Part shown: positions 10,003 to 20,269 of the stretch, in pieces | Layout of the letters: each line of letters begins with the position of its first letter | Numbering within the stretch: the stretch's first letter is position 1 | Assembly: GCA_034670405.1 (NCBI GenBank) | Contig: JAXDDX010000025.1 | Span: forward strand, 288,501-352,500 | Length of the DNA stretch: 64,000 bases | Direction: 5' to 3' | Source of the DNA: Hoplostethus atlanticus | Lineage: Eukaryota; Chordata; Actinopteri; Trachichthyiformes; Trachichthyidae | Notes under the pieces: generated by a model | The model's input: the letters and a program-made list of their open reading frames with translations, nothing else | The model's database searches: none | What the model was told of the DNA's origin: nothing | Translations under genes and position numbers: made by a program

Positions 10003-10569
10003 TTATCATCGGTGAACGTTTTAACTACAAATCGCATTATCCAATTAAACTTGTTACAGCTCTGTGCGTGTGTCGTGTAGGCTACGTTAAGGGGCGTAGT
10101 CACGTAGCCAACTGCCAATGTAACGTTAGAGTCGGCTAAACAAACGTTGTTCCATCAAATGTGAAACACGGGTGATGACCGGGTAAAAATCGACGAATTT
10201 GTAATTAAAAAACCGAGAGAGATACCGAGTGTAAAGACAGTCAAAGTGAGGCATCCACCACCAGTGATGAATTTGTAGCAGAGCAGTGTTGCATTTCGTT
10301 TCGGTGTGTGTCTACGTCCGACAGATGACAGTAGCCTGCACCACGGTAATTACTAAAGCAAGCGCAATAAAAGTGATTTTGTGACAATCTTCACCTTTGT
10401 GGTATTCACTTAATTTGAGCACCCACTGGCAAAAACATAAATCGGCGTCTATGACTCAAACTGATTGCTAGAGCAAGCTCCACCCCTCCGGTGCTCCTCA
10501 TACCCAAACCGAGCGTACCCCATAGGCGTGTTTTGGCGTTGACCGTGGACTGGACTATGATCAGCGTGG
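10003..10569. other. Sequence upstream of copy B
   Basis: This lies between the transposon at 10002 and the putative noncoding exon of copy B. It is less AT-rich and has more CpG than the flanks, for example around 10080-10320. It is the likely promoter-proximal region of copy B, but no TATA box or factor site is certain. Confidence 0.35.
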
Positions 10570-10646
10570 TTTTACGGGAAGAACAGAAACTACAGTAAAA
10601 CTGCTTCAAACACAGATTACTGATCCTTATTGATTTCTGCGCAAAG
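10570..10646 (+). other. Putative noncoding first exon of copy B (5' start uncertain)
   Basis: It ends CTGCGCAAAG|GTAAGC, a strong donor, and aligns with 1620-1693 upstream of copy A. It would splice to the acceptor at 12528, which leaves the 5' UTR fragment AGGCACG before the ATG. Confidence 0.45.
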
Positions 10647-10887
10647 GTAAGCATTCCTTCTGGTTACATTACTAGACTAAACTAAGATTGCTAAATAGGA
10701 ACCGAAAATGATACAGCATATATCTATGTGTTAATGTGTGTATATATAATGTATATTAAGTTTATTATACGAATGACCAACTTTTCTAAAATACTGAGCA
10801 CAACCCCCTAACGAAAAGATGTAATCCTATAATAATATTTCTAAGGATACTTTACAATTATCACAGCAAAACATGTATTTTTTTAGT

Positions 10888-11014
10888 ACATTATAGTTAT
10901 TTAGCAGACGCGTTTTATCCAAAGCGACTTACAAAGGTGATAGCTAAGTCTATGTGAGGCTTGAACCCACAACCCTGAGACTAAGAGCATAATGATCTAT
11001 CAATTAAGCTAAAC
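10888..11014. repeat. Fish tRNA-tailed interspersed repeat
   Basis: It contains TTTAGCAGACGCGTTTTATC, then CAAAGCGACTTACA, then GGCTTGAACCCACAACC and TCAATTAAGCTAA. This arrangement is a very common short interspersed repeat of teleosts. The GAACCCACAACC part resembles a tRNA T-arm in reverse orientation, but there is no intact tRNA. Confidence 0.7.
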
Positions 11015-12528
11015 AAGTCAAAACTTCAACTCCCTATAAGAATAGTGATACCATAGGAAATGCAGAGATAAGGTCACTATGAACGCACCACAGACACACT
11101 ATAACTCCCTGTAGGACTGTTATAAGAATATTATTTTCCTCCGGGTAAGACTAAACAATTCACCAGTTCAATTTTTTCAGACATTTGCCAGAACTTTACA
11201 GTACACATATAAGATTTGGTTTGGTCCTTTTATCCAGCAACCGCGGACATTTTAAAACTAAAGGTTTAATGTCAACCAGTGTATGGGACATTCGTGTAAC
11301 TTCTGGCGAGTCTATTAAACGAACAAGACTAGTATTTTAAGCAACGTTGACTTATATGTACATTGTTATTATCACACCGCTAGAAGTGGCTAAAATCATG
11401 ACGCTTCTGTCCCTGTTCTGAATTGATCTGCAGGTACTTCCGTCTTTCAACGAGCACCTGTTTCCTAACAAAAGTTCACTATAATCCTATAATATACTTA
11501 TAGCCACTTACAGTGTGTCTGTACAGCTCAATGGAGAGTTTGTAGTGACCTTTATTTTACGTGATTGTGTTTTTAGTCCTCTGGTATCACTGTATTTCTG
11601 TAATATTCATACAGAGAGACTGACAGTATCAAGCCAGGAGCAGAATCTTTTAAACTTCCTGTCTGTATTTTTCAAAATAATAATAGTCAAAAAAATAATT
11701 TAGTCAACCTCACAAAGTGACTGATGTAGGAAATTGTGTTAAATGCTATTCATGAATAAATATAAATACTAAAACTGCAAAACAAAGTGTTTCCAAGCTG
11801 TTTCCTCGGCTACTGTGAAGTGCGTCCTTAAAAAAATACGTAGTAACGTAATAAACGTAAGGTAACGTGTTGATATTGCTGAGATTTGACATTTCTCTTA
11901 AAATCTGTCAGGATGGGATTAGTAGAACTACGTTAGTAATGTAATCTATTACATTGCTTATTTGCATTACTTTATTACTTTATGACTGAGGGGGCGTGTC
12001 CTTCCCGTCAGATTCAGGACAACTGCGGAAAGGAGTTTATTGGCTCCTCTGTGTTGTTATCTACTATATTACTATGATATTCTCATAAATTATGATATAT
12101 ACTTTATTGTTTTGAGTATTTGTAATACTTACCTTCTAAAATGCATTATAGGACTATGATACTTTTTGTTGGGTTTATATAAAACAACCCATTTACCACA
12201 CATAATAGAGTTCACCTTTTGTTTGTTAACATTTAAGATATTTTGATTCTTATTAGAAACCAATTGATCTAAATTAACAATTGACAATATACATTGTGGT
12301 ATCAACCTCATGTGAGTTATATGAAAATAGAAACTTTTTAAAGAAAAAAAACATACATAAAAAATAAAAACATTCTTTTCCTATAAAAATCCTTTTTATG
12401 ATTCATCTTAATGGTTGTTTGCTTTATCTTGATTTCTGAGCAGAATTCAAAGTCCCCATCCCCTTCCATTTTTATTTAATCACTGCACTTCCCTTTCACC
12501 ACACTAACTTCCTTGCTATCTGTTGCAG
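11015..12528. other. First intron of copy B
   Basis: AT-rich sequence without recognised genes. From about 12388 on, it aligns with the sequence before copy A exon 1 (about 1970-2107), which marks the 5' border of the closely similar block. Small open frames in it have no support. Confidence 0.5.
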
Positions 12529-12535
12529 AGGCACG

Positions 12536-12578
12536 ATGGTGAACTGCTGTGGTCTGCTTACTGCCAAGAAGGAACCAG
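12536..12578 (+). CDS. Copy B coding exon 1
   Basis: The acceptor ttgcag precedes AGGCACG and the ATG at 12536. It encodes MVNCCGLLTAKKEP plus one base; donor CCAG|GTACAG. The start is supported by the conserved VWA5A N-terminus and by identity with copy A. Confidence 0.88.
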
Positions 12579-12941
12579 GTACAGAGCTGTTTAAAACAGG
12601 AAACACCAACAATGAGAAAACTAGTATAGTAGCATCATTAACTATTTCAAGAGCTTTTGGTAGTTTGTCTTGTTGTAATTGTGTTGAATATTTAGTTTTT
12701 TCAACCCACTCTATTAATTACTGTGCATGTTTGGCTGTGAATGTGTGTGATGGGGACTCAGGGAGGAGCTTTTCCAATCAGCTTTAATCAGAACAAAAAC
12801 AGAAATTGAGTGCAGAAGAAATCGTAATCATCATTTGTATCTGCATCAATTATCAACCACTTTAAATGGCTTAGCCCACATTAAGACAAGCATAGTTCAC
12901 ACAGCAGGTCTTTGTGCTCAACATGTTTCTCTTTCTGTCAG

Positions 12942-13144
12942 TTCCTCTGAAGAGCGTTGAGGTGGAGGTCGAGGTGAGGGACCACGTGGCTACAGTGGTC
13001 TCTACTCTGCTATATGAGAACAAGGAGGACAAACCACTAGAGGCTGTGTTTGTCTTCCCTCTGCCCGGAGAAGCTGCTGTCTGTCATTTCAGTTCTAAGG
13101 TTGGACAGACGCTGGTTGTGGCTGAGGTGCAGGAAAAACAGAAG
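12942..13144 (+). CDS. Copy B exon 2, VIT domain
   Basis: 203 bp, acceptor tctgtcag, donor AAG|GTGAGC. It encodes VPLKSVEVEVEV and LEAVFVFPLPGEAAVCHFSS, the first half of the VIT domain, and is open in frame with exon 1. Confidence 0.9.
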
Positions 13145-13247
13145 GTGAGCTGGAGATGAAAGATGGGTGGGAAAGTCATGGACTTGCACTCATCCAAAGT
13201 ATGCTGGGGCTTGAAAATCAGGTTTCACACCCACCTCTGTTCCTCAG

Positions 13248-13470
13248 GCTCGTGAGCAGTACGATGACGCATTGAGCTCCGGCCAGCAGGCCTTCCTGTT
13301 GGAGGAGAGTGAGCAGAGCCCAGACATATTCTCTCTGAGTGTGGGCAGTCTGCCTCCAGGAGAGAGCGCCTCCATCAGGCTGGACTACGTCACTGAGCTG
13401 GCTGTGCAGGCTGATGACGGGCTGAGGTTCTGTTTGCCTGCTGTGCTCAACCCTCGCTACCAACCTCAGG
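13248..13470 (+). CDS. Copy B exon 3, VIT domain
   Basis: 223 bp, acceptor cctcag, donor CAGG|GTAGGA. It encodes AREQYDDALSSGQQAFLLEE through LPAVLNPRYQPQG, and is almost identical to copy A exon 3. Confidence 0.9.
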
Positions 13471-13680
13471 GTAGGAAATATGTAATCTAATCCATTGGTA
13501 AACCAATGATTTCACTTTCACTTGGTTCTCTATATTTTAGAGATATTCAATGGTGAACATAAAATGAACCTCCTGCTGCCCAAACTCACATACAAGCTAT
13601 ATCCCCAGTTCATATTAGCTTGGTAGCTAGCAGACACATTTCCTCCATCAGTGTGTTTATTCAGTGCATTTCTTTCTTAG

Positions 13681-13847
13681 GTAGTGAAGGTGGCAGCGTT
13701 CAGGTGAGCTCGGTGCCAGCTTCTCTTGTGCCCTACAGTCTGTCCTTCTCTGCCCGGGTGTCTTCTCCTCGTCCCATCTCTAAAGTAGAGTCCAACTGTT
13801 CCCTGGACCCTCTGCAGTACCTCAACACAGAGCAAACTCAGGCCACG
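13681..13847 (+). CDS. Copy B exon 4
   Basis: 167 bp, acceptor ttcttag, donor ACG|GTAGTG. It encodes GSEGGSVQVSSVPASLVPYS, then SARVSSPRPISKVESNCSLD and YLNTEQTQAT. The VPYSLS and SNC..DPLQYL stretches match VWA5A. Copy A keeps only its first 16 bp. Confidence 0.88.
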
Positions 13848-13951
13848 GTAGTGTGCTTATGTGTGTGTCTGTGTGTGATGTGTTCCACATCGCTAAAATA
13901 TAACATATTTGACATATTGTTTATAACAAGTGAATATTTGGTGAACTGCAG

Positions 13952-14066
13952 GTCAAGCTGGCTGCAGGACACAAGTTTGACAGGGATGTTGAGCTGTTGA
14001 TTTATTACAAAGATGCCCACCAGCCCACTGCTGTGGTGGAGGCAGGACAGGTCTCTGCCAAGCCTG
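13952..14066 (+). CDS. Copy B exon 5
   Basis: 115 bp, acceptor actgcag, donor CCTG|GTAAGT. It encodes VKLAAGHKFDRDVELLIYY, nearly identical to the VWA5A family (LAAGHKFDRDVELLIYY), then KDAHQPTAVVEAGQVSAKPG. It is deleted from copy A. Confidence 0.92.
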
Positions 14067-14187
14067 GTAAGTGGGAATTAGTGAATGGTTGTTTCTTTCC
14101 ATTACCTTCATCCTCACACAGGTTTTATGAATTACATGTAAGAGATGTATTTGTGATCATTTTGACTTTCTCTCCCCTGTCATCCAG

Positions 14188-14363
14188 GCACTCTGATGGG
14201 TGACTCAGTGGTGATGCTGAGCCTGTACCCCGAGTTCCCCCAGGCTGTGATGTCTTCAATGGCCTCATGTGGGGAGTTCCTGTTTGTAATGGATCGTTCT
14301 GGAAGTATGGATTGTCCCATGGACAGCAGAGAGCGTGGTCAGAGTCGTATTGGCAGCGCCAGG
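14188..14363 (+). CDS. Copy B exon 6, start of vWA domain with MIDAS
   Basis: 176 bp, acceptor atccag, donor AGG|GTATTT (phase 0). It encodes GTLMGDSVVMLSLYPEFPQ, then CGEFLFVMDRSGSMDCPMDS and IGSAR. DRSGSM (14292-14309) is the DxSxS metal ion-dependent adhesion site motif of vWA domains. It is deleted from copy A. Confidence 0.9.
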
Positions 14364-14479
14364 GTATTTAGCGAGTGTTAATTCTCAATCCTATTCCTTT
14401 AACCTCCCTTTCTCTGCTAATCATTCATATTCTCCCTCTCACACAGTGACCTTTACTGTCTTTTCTCCCTCCCTCCTAG

Positions 14480-14568
14480 GATACGTTGCTGCTCCTGCTG
14501 AAGAGCTTGCCAATGGGCTGCTATTTCAATATCTACAGTTTTGGCTCCACCTATGATCATATCTTCCC
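14480..14568 (+). CDS. Copy B exon 7, vWA domain
   Basis: 89 bp, acceptor ctcctag, donor CC|GTAAGT (phase 2). It encodes DTLLLLLKSLPMGCYFNIYS, then FGSTYDHIFP, matching VWA5A (LLLKSLPIGCYFNIYGFGS). Confidence 0.9.
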
Positions 14569-14706
14569 GTAAGTGACTCTCCCCCATTTCATCCAGTCGA
14601 CAACATGTGTTGCTCTCTTTGGTGTAGATGTATGTACATGTGTCCATGTGTGTGTGTGGCAATTAGTCCTCCAAAATGATGTGCATGTGTGTGTTTTTGA
14701 TGCTAG

Positions 14707-14851
14707 TAAGAGTGTGGAGTACAGCCAGAAGAGACCATGGATTAGAGCTGTGTAATGATGTTAAGAAAGAATGATGTGCCATATGGCAGGAAAGTGATCC
14801 TCGCCCTTTTAAACTATTTCAGCTTCCATGCATTCCCAGTCACCAAGACAA
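14707..14851 (+). pseudogene. Copy B degenerate exon 8
   Basis: It aligns over its length with copy A exon 8 (4462-4606). It starts TAAGAGTGTGGAGTACAGCC and ends CCAAGACAA|GTAACTC, with the same 145-bp length, but holds several offsetting indels and many substitutions. In frame with exon 7 it reads KSVEYSQKRPWIRAV, then TAA at 14753-14755. The rest of copy B is nearly identical to copy A, so this exon has a different history or lost constraint much earlier. Confidence 0.8.
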
Positions 14852-15289
14852 GTAACTCATTCATACTCATTCTCGTTGTACTCTCTCAAACTCTTGTTAA
14901 AGCTCACTGTGTACTCGGCCTTGTGTAACTCACCACTGTTAACCCTGTGTTACTGGTCTCCCTCCACCCTCTGTTCGTTATTCCTGTCCAGTCTCTGTAC
15001 TGTCAGGTCAGAGATTAAGACCGTTTTAATTTCACATACACGTACACTGATGTGGTTGTTCAGTGAAATGTGTAAGTGTGCATTGTTTTCAGGCAAGACA
15101 ATGTGCAAGTTGTCAATTGTTGTTATAATCAGGTTGTTGAATTCTCAGTTGTGACTTGTATAAGATTAAACAAGCAGAGTAGGGTTTTCAATGTCAGGTT
15201 AAGGTCTGTTTAAAACACCAGTTGAGTGGTTATCAGATGGGTATGTCCTTCAGGTGATAGGTGTGCAGAGGGGTGTATGTATAATTGAG

Positions 15290-15813
15290 TGTTTCAATTA
15301 TGTGTAGCTTTACCAGAGTGTTTGGTGTGTTCAGTGTGTGTGGTGTGTTTCAGAGTGTGTGTTTGATGTGGTGTGTGTGTTCGAGTGTGTGTGTTTAGAG
15401 TGTGTGGTGTGTGTTTCAGAGTGTGGTGTTGTTGTTTCAGAGTGGGGTGGTGATGTATTCAGCAGTGTGTTGGGTTGTTTCAGGTGTGTTTTTTGCTCAG
15501 CGAGTGTGGTTGTGTGATGTTCACGAGTGTGGTGGTTGTTTAGAGTGTGGTGTTGTTTCAGGTGTGCGGGTCAAGTGTTGTTTCAGAGTGTGTTGTTGTT
15601 TCAGAGTGTGGTGGTGTTGTTTCAGAGTGTGGTGTTGTTTCAGAGTGTGGGGTTGTTTCAGAGTGTGGTGTTGTTGTTTCAGAGTGTGGTGTTGTTGTTT
15701 CAGAGTGTGGTGTTGTTGTTTCAGAGTGTGGTGGCGTTTCAGAGTGTGGTGGTGTTTCAGAGTGTGGTGTTGTTTCAGAGTGTGGTGTTGTTTCAGAGTG
15801 TGGTGTTGTGTAA
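15290..15813. repeat. Minisatellite, 18/21-bp unit, copy B
   Basis: Same unit as at 5325-5893 (TTTCAGAGTGTGGTGTTG and variants), in the corresponding intron. Its 5' part (15290-15560) is irregular, with GTGTGTTCAG-like degenerate units, while the 3' part (15580-15813) is regular. Open frames in all forward phases are artefacts. It ends about 45 bp before exon 9, as in copy A. Confidence 0.93.
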
Positions 15814-15859
15814 CTCGTGGTGATGTGTAACCTCTCTCTGTCTCATTTGTCCTCCCTAG

Positions 15860-15939
15860 CTGTTTATTTTTACTGACGGCGAGGTGGGGAACACCAAAGA
15901 AGTTGTAAATCTGGTGAAGAAGAATTCAGGCTCCCACAG
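15860..15939 (+). CDS. Copy B exon 9, vWA domain
   Basis: 80 bp, acceptor ccctag, donor ACAG|GTAGGA. It encodes LFIFTDGEVGNTKEVVNLVK, then KNSGSHR, matching VWA5A LFVFTDGEV. Asp of TDGE is part of the metal site. The frame is intact, unlike copy A. It can only be translated in phase if exon 8 is bypassed by an unknown splice. Confidence 0.85.
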
Positions 15940-16048
15940 GTAGGACCACAAAAACACACATACAGACATTCACTCACCTCTTAGAATACATCCCACGTCC
16001 TCATGCATAGTGTGTCTGTTTGTGTGTTGAAAACAAACCGTCCTTTAG

Positions 16049-16163
16049 GTGTTTCTCTTTTGGGATTGGAGAGGGGGCCAGCTCTGCTCTCATCACTGGG
16101 GTGGCCAAGGAAGGAGGAGGTCACGCCCAGTTCATCACAGGAGCTGACAGGATGCAGCCTAAA
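16049..16163 (+). CDS. Copy B exon 10, vWA domain
   Basis: 115 bp, acceptor ctttag, donor AAA|GTAAGA. It encodes CFSFGIGEGASSALITGVAK, then HAQFITGADRMQPK. Matches the VWA5A stretch CFSFGIGEG...FITGKDRMQ. Confidence 0.87.
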
Positions 16164-16256
16164 GTAAGACATGGTACAAGACAAGTATTAAATGATTACA
16201 GATGGTCAGGTACGAGTGAAAATCTCAGTGCTTTTTCAAATGTTGCTACCCTCCAG

Positions 16257-16415
16257 GTGATGCAGTCGCTGCGATTTGCCATGCAGCCGGCTGTGTTGGA
16301 CATCTCGGTCACGTGGGATCTGCCAAAGGGAGTGTCTATCACACCTCTTTCCCCACCCATCACAACACTTTTCCAGGGTCAAAGGTCACTGCTTTATGCC
16401 CAGCTCACTGGAGAG
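16257..16415 (+). CDS. Copy B exon 11
   Basis: 159 bp (53 codons, phase 0), acceptor ctccag, donor GAG|GTAGGA. It encodes VMQSLRFAMQPAVLDISVTW, then LFQGQRSLLYAQLTGE, as in VWA5A (FRGQRLISYAQLTG). Confidence 0.87.
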
Positions 16416-16734
16416 GTAGGAGCAGCACCATCTGAGAGAGAAATGCCTATCTAGTCTGATTCTTATAGTCGTTAACTAGCACAAAAATGTTTTTTGCCAT
16501 ACAGTCCTCTAAACCCATGACATGGTGGAATTACATTAGCATTACAACAAGGAAGACAGTTTGCTTGCAAACTAGTTATGAAGCTTCAAAACTAGTTAAT
16601 TACATCAAATCATGCAGGAAGGTCTTTATTGTCCATCGTAACGATATAACGAAAACATCAGTGTTCCAGTCCCAGGTATGACATTATATTGTCCAGGCTG
16701 GTTTCTAACACTTGTTGTCTGTATGTTGTCTCAG

Positions 16735-16838
16735 AGTTCAGGGGCCACCGAGGGCTGTGTGACAGTGAAGTACAGCCTGGCAGATCAGCCCTCTCAGAAC
16801 CAACTGCACTTCAGTCTCAAACCCACAGAGGACACGGG
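16735..16838 (+). CDS. Copy B exon 12
   Basis: 104 bp, acceptor tctcag, donor ACGGG|GTAAAA. It encodes SSGATEGCVTVKYSLADQPS, then QLHFSLKPTEDT. Open and in phase. Confidence 0.85.
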
Positions 16839-17009
16839 GTAAAACAGGTTTTGGTCAGACAGCAGAAGTGTATTACATTGGGCAGTGATTTTACAGGATG
16901 TCAGCATATGAGTTTATGTGGGTAGTTTGGGGTCAAATAAAATGTCAGGCAGGGGTAGTAAATCTAATATTTTGTAGCATATTACACCTCTCTACTCTCC
17001 ACTCTGCAG

Positions 17010-17376
17010 ATTGACAGTCCACAGGTTGGGGGCCCGGACCCTGATTCGCTCCCTGGAGATGGAGGAAGGAGAGAACAGGGGACAGCACAAAGACGGAGTG
17101 AAGGAGAAGGTGGTTGAACTCAGTGTTCAATCAGGAGTGAGCAGTGCCTTCACTGCCTTCATTGCTGTCAACAAAGCTAATGGGGAGGCTATACAAGGGC
17201 CTCTGTTGCGGAGAAATGTCCCAACACCCATCTGTATGTCCGAGAGGGAAACTGCATTGTATCCCAAGTGTACTAAATGGCCGCTTCATTTAATGTTAAA
17301 CACTAGATATGGGCTAGCGTTTGTACGATGTCCCATGGACACATTGACAACTTGGGTGTACCAAGTTGCCATTTAG
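17010..17376 (+). CDS. Copy B exon 13, probably running past a lost donor
   Basis: Acceptor ctgcag. It encodes LTVHRLGARTLIRSLEMEE, then SAFTAFIAVNKANGEAIQG and RRNVPTPI as in VWA5A. Similarity with copy A ends at CCAACACCCA (17231). Past this point the frame stays open to TAG at 17374-17376, but the residues do not look like VWA5A. GTATGT at 17234 is a possible donor. If it is unused, the product ends here. Confidence 0.7.
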
Positions 17377-17419
17377 TCCATTTATTTCAGATTGATATAG
17401 AAATGCATGCAACGTTAAC

Positions 17420-17450
<31 letters not shown>

Positions 17451-17960
17451 CTGTGATCATTGACTGTTTTAATTCATTGCAATATCTATCTGACTTTTTA
17501 CTTATTCAGTGAGTTAATGCAATGTTTGTGTGTTGTTTATGTATTGTTTATACACTATGAATTAAGTCCTTTCTAATGCCTTCATGTAATGTCTTTTTCT
17601 CTTAAAGTGATGTGTTTTGGCTTGGCACCTTCCAACCACAGTGTAATGCGGAGCTGTGTAATGCAGAGCAGTGACATTGCTGATCCACCCCGTAGGAGGG
17701 AAGGCTCAAGTCGACCCCTTTGGCTCTCAAAGCCATCTCTTCGTAAGTAACAAGCCAAAGGGGTTTTGCAACGTACATCTGTATAACTTTAGTCATTTTG
17801 CACAGTTTACCAAAAGAATTCCCAAAGCTCAGTCGCTTGGTGGGTGGGTTAGGTACATTCTCAGCATACGTTGGTGTCTTTGGTGGTGGAAATTATATAT
17901 TCATTTGTGAGGTTTCAGTTTGGCTATGTTTCACACCTGCATCAAAAAGTATTTGAAAAA
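17377..17960. other. Copy B intron 13, (GT)n and unremarkable sequence
   Basis: A (GT)n tract lies at about 17422-17452. VWA5A has a further exon before the one at 19487 (the family's ...QMDDYSLCG... region). I looked for it here and up to 19486 and did not find it. Confidence 0.5.
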
Positions 17961-18249
17961 AGGTTTTGGTTTGGTGCCAGAAAGTCGAGACAATCACACA
18001 AACTTTTCCTGTGAAGGAAGCTTCCTTTCAGTATCTCATACAACCTCATTGAGGTCGTCAAAAATAGAGAATTCTTGAGTTAACAGTTCCCCAATAGTCA
18101 GATCATGGTGTTTTTTTAAGGCTGTTTGAACGCTGTGTTTTATTACTTCATCTTCAATTTCACAGAAAAGATTAAATGAACATATTTTCAAGTTTTTCAT
18201 TGATTAGTGTGCTTGCTTCAGCAAGCAGCATTATGTTCTTGTACGTACT

Positions 18250-19140
18250 TCTTTATTATTCCCTCTTCTTCCGGCCAAAACTTCAGACCTCAACTACTTT
18301 CACACCATTTAAGCTATCAACGCCGTTCAAACTTTGAAAAATGCAGCATAGTCTGGAATAACGGACTGTTATTCAAATTTTTGATTACATTTTTCTGCAA
18401 TTGAATTTTATTTGCAATATTTTGGCCCCATAGGAATGCATTATAAAAAGCTTTTACTTATGCCGTGGCTCAAATTGCCGTGAGCTGGAATGAGCTAAAA
18501 CCATGAAACTTGGCCCAATAACTGGAAATGATGTGCAAATGCTTCCCAAGAAACATGAGCCCAATCGGCCAGATGGTGGTGCTGTAATTAAGGCCCATTT
18601 TGGAAAGGCCACGCCCCTCACACCGTGACTCCGATTGACTTGAAATTTGACACACGAGTCCAGCTCAGTGTGCTCTACAAAACAGCCTCAAAAAACAGTC
18701 CAGGTGACCAAATTTTCCGCCACTTTGATTTTTTTGAAAAACACATTCTTTTTTTCATCTCCTCATAAACCGTAGGTCCGATTGCTACCAAATTTTCTGT
18801 GGACCATTATTGGACCAAATCCAAATCCCCAAAGAAGGAATCAAAGATAAATCTCAAATACATGATGAAATCAGCGAAACCAGGTATCTATGTGTGAAAA
18901 AGAGTAATCTATTGTATTCATGGCATCCAAAATGGCTACCTCGGGGCCCATACACCAATCATACACAAAATTGCTAACACCTAGTGTACGAGGCACCATA
19001 TTGTTTCAACCCTTTGAGGAAAAAGAATCCATTGTTGCAGTCAGGAACATTTCCATAGGATCTGCCCAATTTTCCAGAAATCAAAGCAGAAAAGACAATG
19101 GGTGATCCCGTCATTCATATTGTCAGTTTCTTTGGATTGA
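18250..19140. repeat. Probable unclassified interspersed repeat
   Basis: This stretch uses wording I associate with dispersed fish repeats: AAACTTGGCCCAATAACTGG, CCCAATCGGCCAGATGGTG, TGACTTGAAATTTGACAC and CATAAACCGTAGGTCCGATT. It has no long open frame and no terminal repeats that I could find. It sits where a VWA5A exon would be expected, so insertion or replacement may explain the missing exon. Confidence 0.4.
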
Positions 19141-19486
19141 GACAGGCACACGTAATCATGGTGTTGTGCCTACCAAGACTTTAGATACCTTCTTTTGTGT
19201 GTTCGTACAAATCATTCATGTTTTCTTATCAAAAAAGGCATTCTTCCAGTCACACTGGTGTTCCAGAAATCCAGAAAAAATCTAGTGAAGGGTTTAGCTG
19301 TAGATTATAATTCAATTTGAACATTAGATAAGGTAAGCAGCGACATGATTTGGACAAATGAAGTGGTGCACATTGACATCAACCTGGAAATACAATGTAT
19401 CTCATATATTATGATATAACTCATGCAACAATTGAATACCACAGTAACATTAGACATAGATACTATCTTTGATCTGTTTTCCTCAG

Positions 19487-19653
19487 ATGATGAATGTGAG
19501 GGAGCAGGGATGGAGCCCAGCCAGCCTCCCAGAGACCCCTTGCTGCAGTTGATCTCTCTCCAGAAGGCCCCTGGCTGCTGGATGCTAGAGCCAGCTCTGG
19601 CTACTGTACTGGGAAAGACCAGCAAGGAGGTGGAACAGCCAAAGCCTGCATCG
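19487..19653 (+). CDS. Copy B C-terminal exon (exon 14 or 15)
   Basis: Acceptor cctcag, donor TCG|GTGGGT. After two bases completing a codon it reads DECEGAGMEPSQPP, then DPLLQLISLQKAPGCWMLE and ATVLGKTSKEVEQPKPAS. It aligns with the VWA5A region LVQLIYHQNANGSW, where hydrophobic and Trp positions agree. It requires an upstream exon ending in phase 1. Confidence 0.8.
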
Positions 19654-19938
19654 GTGGGTCATTTCTGACAATAAAACAAGAACTGAACAATAATATCATA
19701 GGCAACAAGTAGAGACTCAGACACTGGGGTGTGATGACTGCCGTGGTATTTGAACCACCTATGAAAACCTTCATGTCCTTGCTTTCTTATTTTATAGCCA
19801 GTGACGTTATGACATTGTGAGGGAGTAAGATGACTCAAAACCACCCTGCAGCGTTTCCCTTGACATGCTTTGTCGTCCTTGTTCTCTTTGCTCTGTTTCT
19901 CCTCCTGTTCCTTGTTTTTCTTGGATTTGGGGAATTAG

Positions 19939-20062
19939 GTGAACCAGGAGGTGTGGGCCACCATTTTGGCTCTGATCTGGCTTCATGGCTTCAAGATGGA
20001 GGCCCAGGAGGAGTGGAAGCTTCTGGCTATGAAGGCTGTGTCTTGGCTCCATGCCCAGAAAG
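19939..20062 (+). CDS. Copy B penultimate exon
   Basis: 124 bp, acceptor aattag, donor AAAG|GTAATC. It encodes VNQEVWATILALIWLHGFK, then EEWKLLAMKAVSWLHAQK. Matches the VWA5A C-terminus (WATILAVIWLH...EWELLERKAVAWMRAH). Confidence 0.87.
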
Positions 20063-20189
20063 GTAATCATAATAAATGCTGATCTGCTGTTGTTGATGAT
20101 GTCCTGGTTAATCAGTTGTTTGCTAAGATTCACAGTCGTCTTACACATACAGTACGTATCCTCTGGTGATGCTTGTGTCTTTTTTTCAG

Positions 20190-20269
20190 CTCCAAGTGTG
20201 ACTGAGTGTGTGGGAGCTGGAAATGCGTTGTTGGGTTGCAAGGTGCAGAAAGACGCCCTGGGGCTCTGA
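20190..20269 (+). CDS. Copy B last coding exon
   Basis: Acceptor ttttcag. It encodes APSVTECVGAGNALLGCKVQ, then KDALGL and TGA at 20267-20269. The PSV..C...GNALLGC pattern is a usual end of this fish family. No canonical AATAAA follows closely; ATTAAA near 20545 could serve. Confidence 0.8.

Larger units (their letters stand above)
10570..20269 (+). pseudogene. vwa5a-like: VWA5A-like copy B, nearly complete but stopped in exon 8
   Basis: Coding exons are 12536-12578, 12942-13144, 13248-13470, 13681-13847, 13952-14066, 14188-14363, 14480-14568, degenerate 14707-14851, then 15860-15939, 16049-16163, 16257-16415, 16735-16838, 17010 onward, 19487-19653, 19939-20062 and 20190-20269. Phases agree across exons 1-8 and 9-12. 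It encodes a VIT domain (exons 1-4), a vWA domain with the MIDAS motif DRSGSM near residue 286 (14292-14309), TDGE in exon 9, and the VWA5A C-terminal region (ATILALIWLH). Exon 8 reads into TAA at 14753-14755, giving about 354 residues. Skipping exon 8 would shift the frame. The exon 13 donor and the following middle exon are not evident. VWA5A function is poorly known; it has been studied as a candidate tumour suppressor. A transcribed pseudogene or a truncated VIT/vWA protein are both possible. Confidence 0.85.

Noticed and set aside
10960-11014. tRNA-like segment (GAACCCACAACC ... TCAATTAAGCTAA)
   Set aside because: This is the tRNA-derived part of a common fish repeat. No full cloverleaf or intact anticodon arm was seen.
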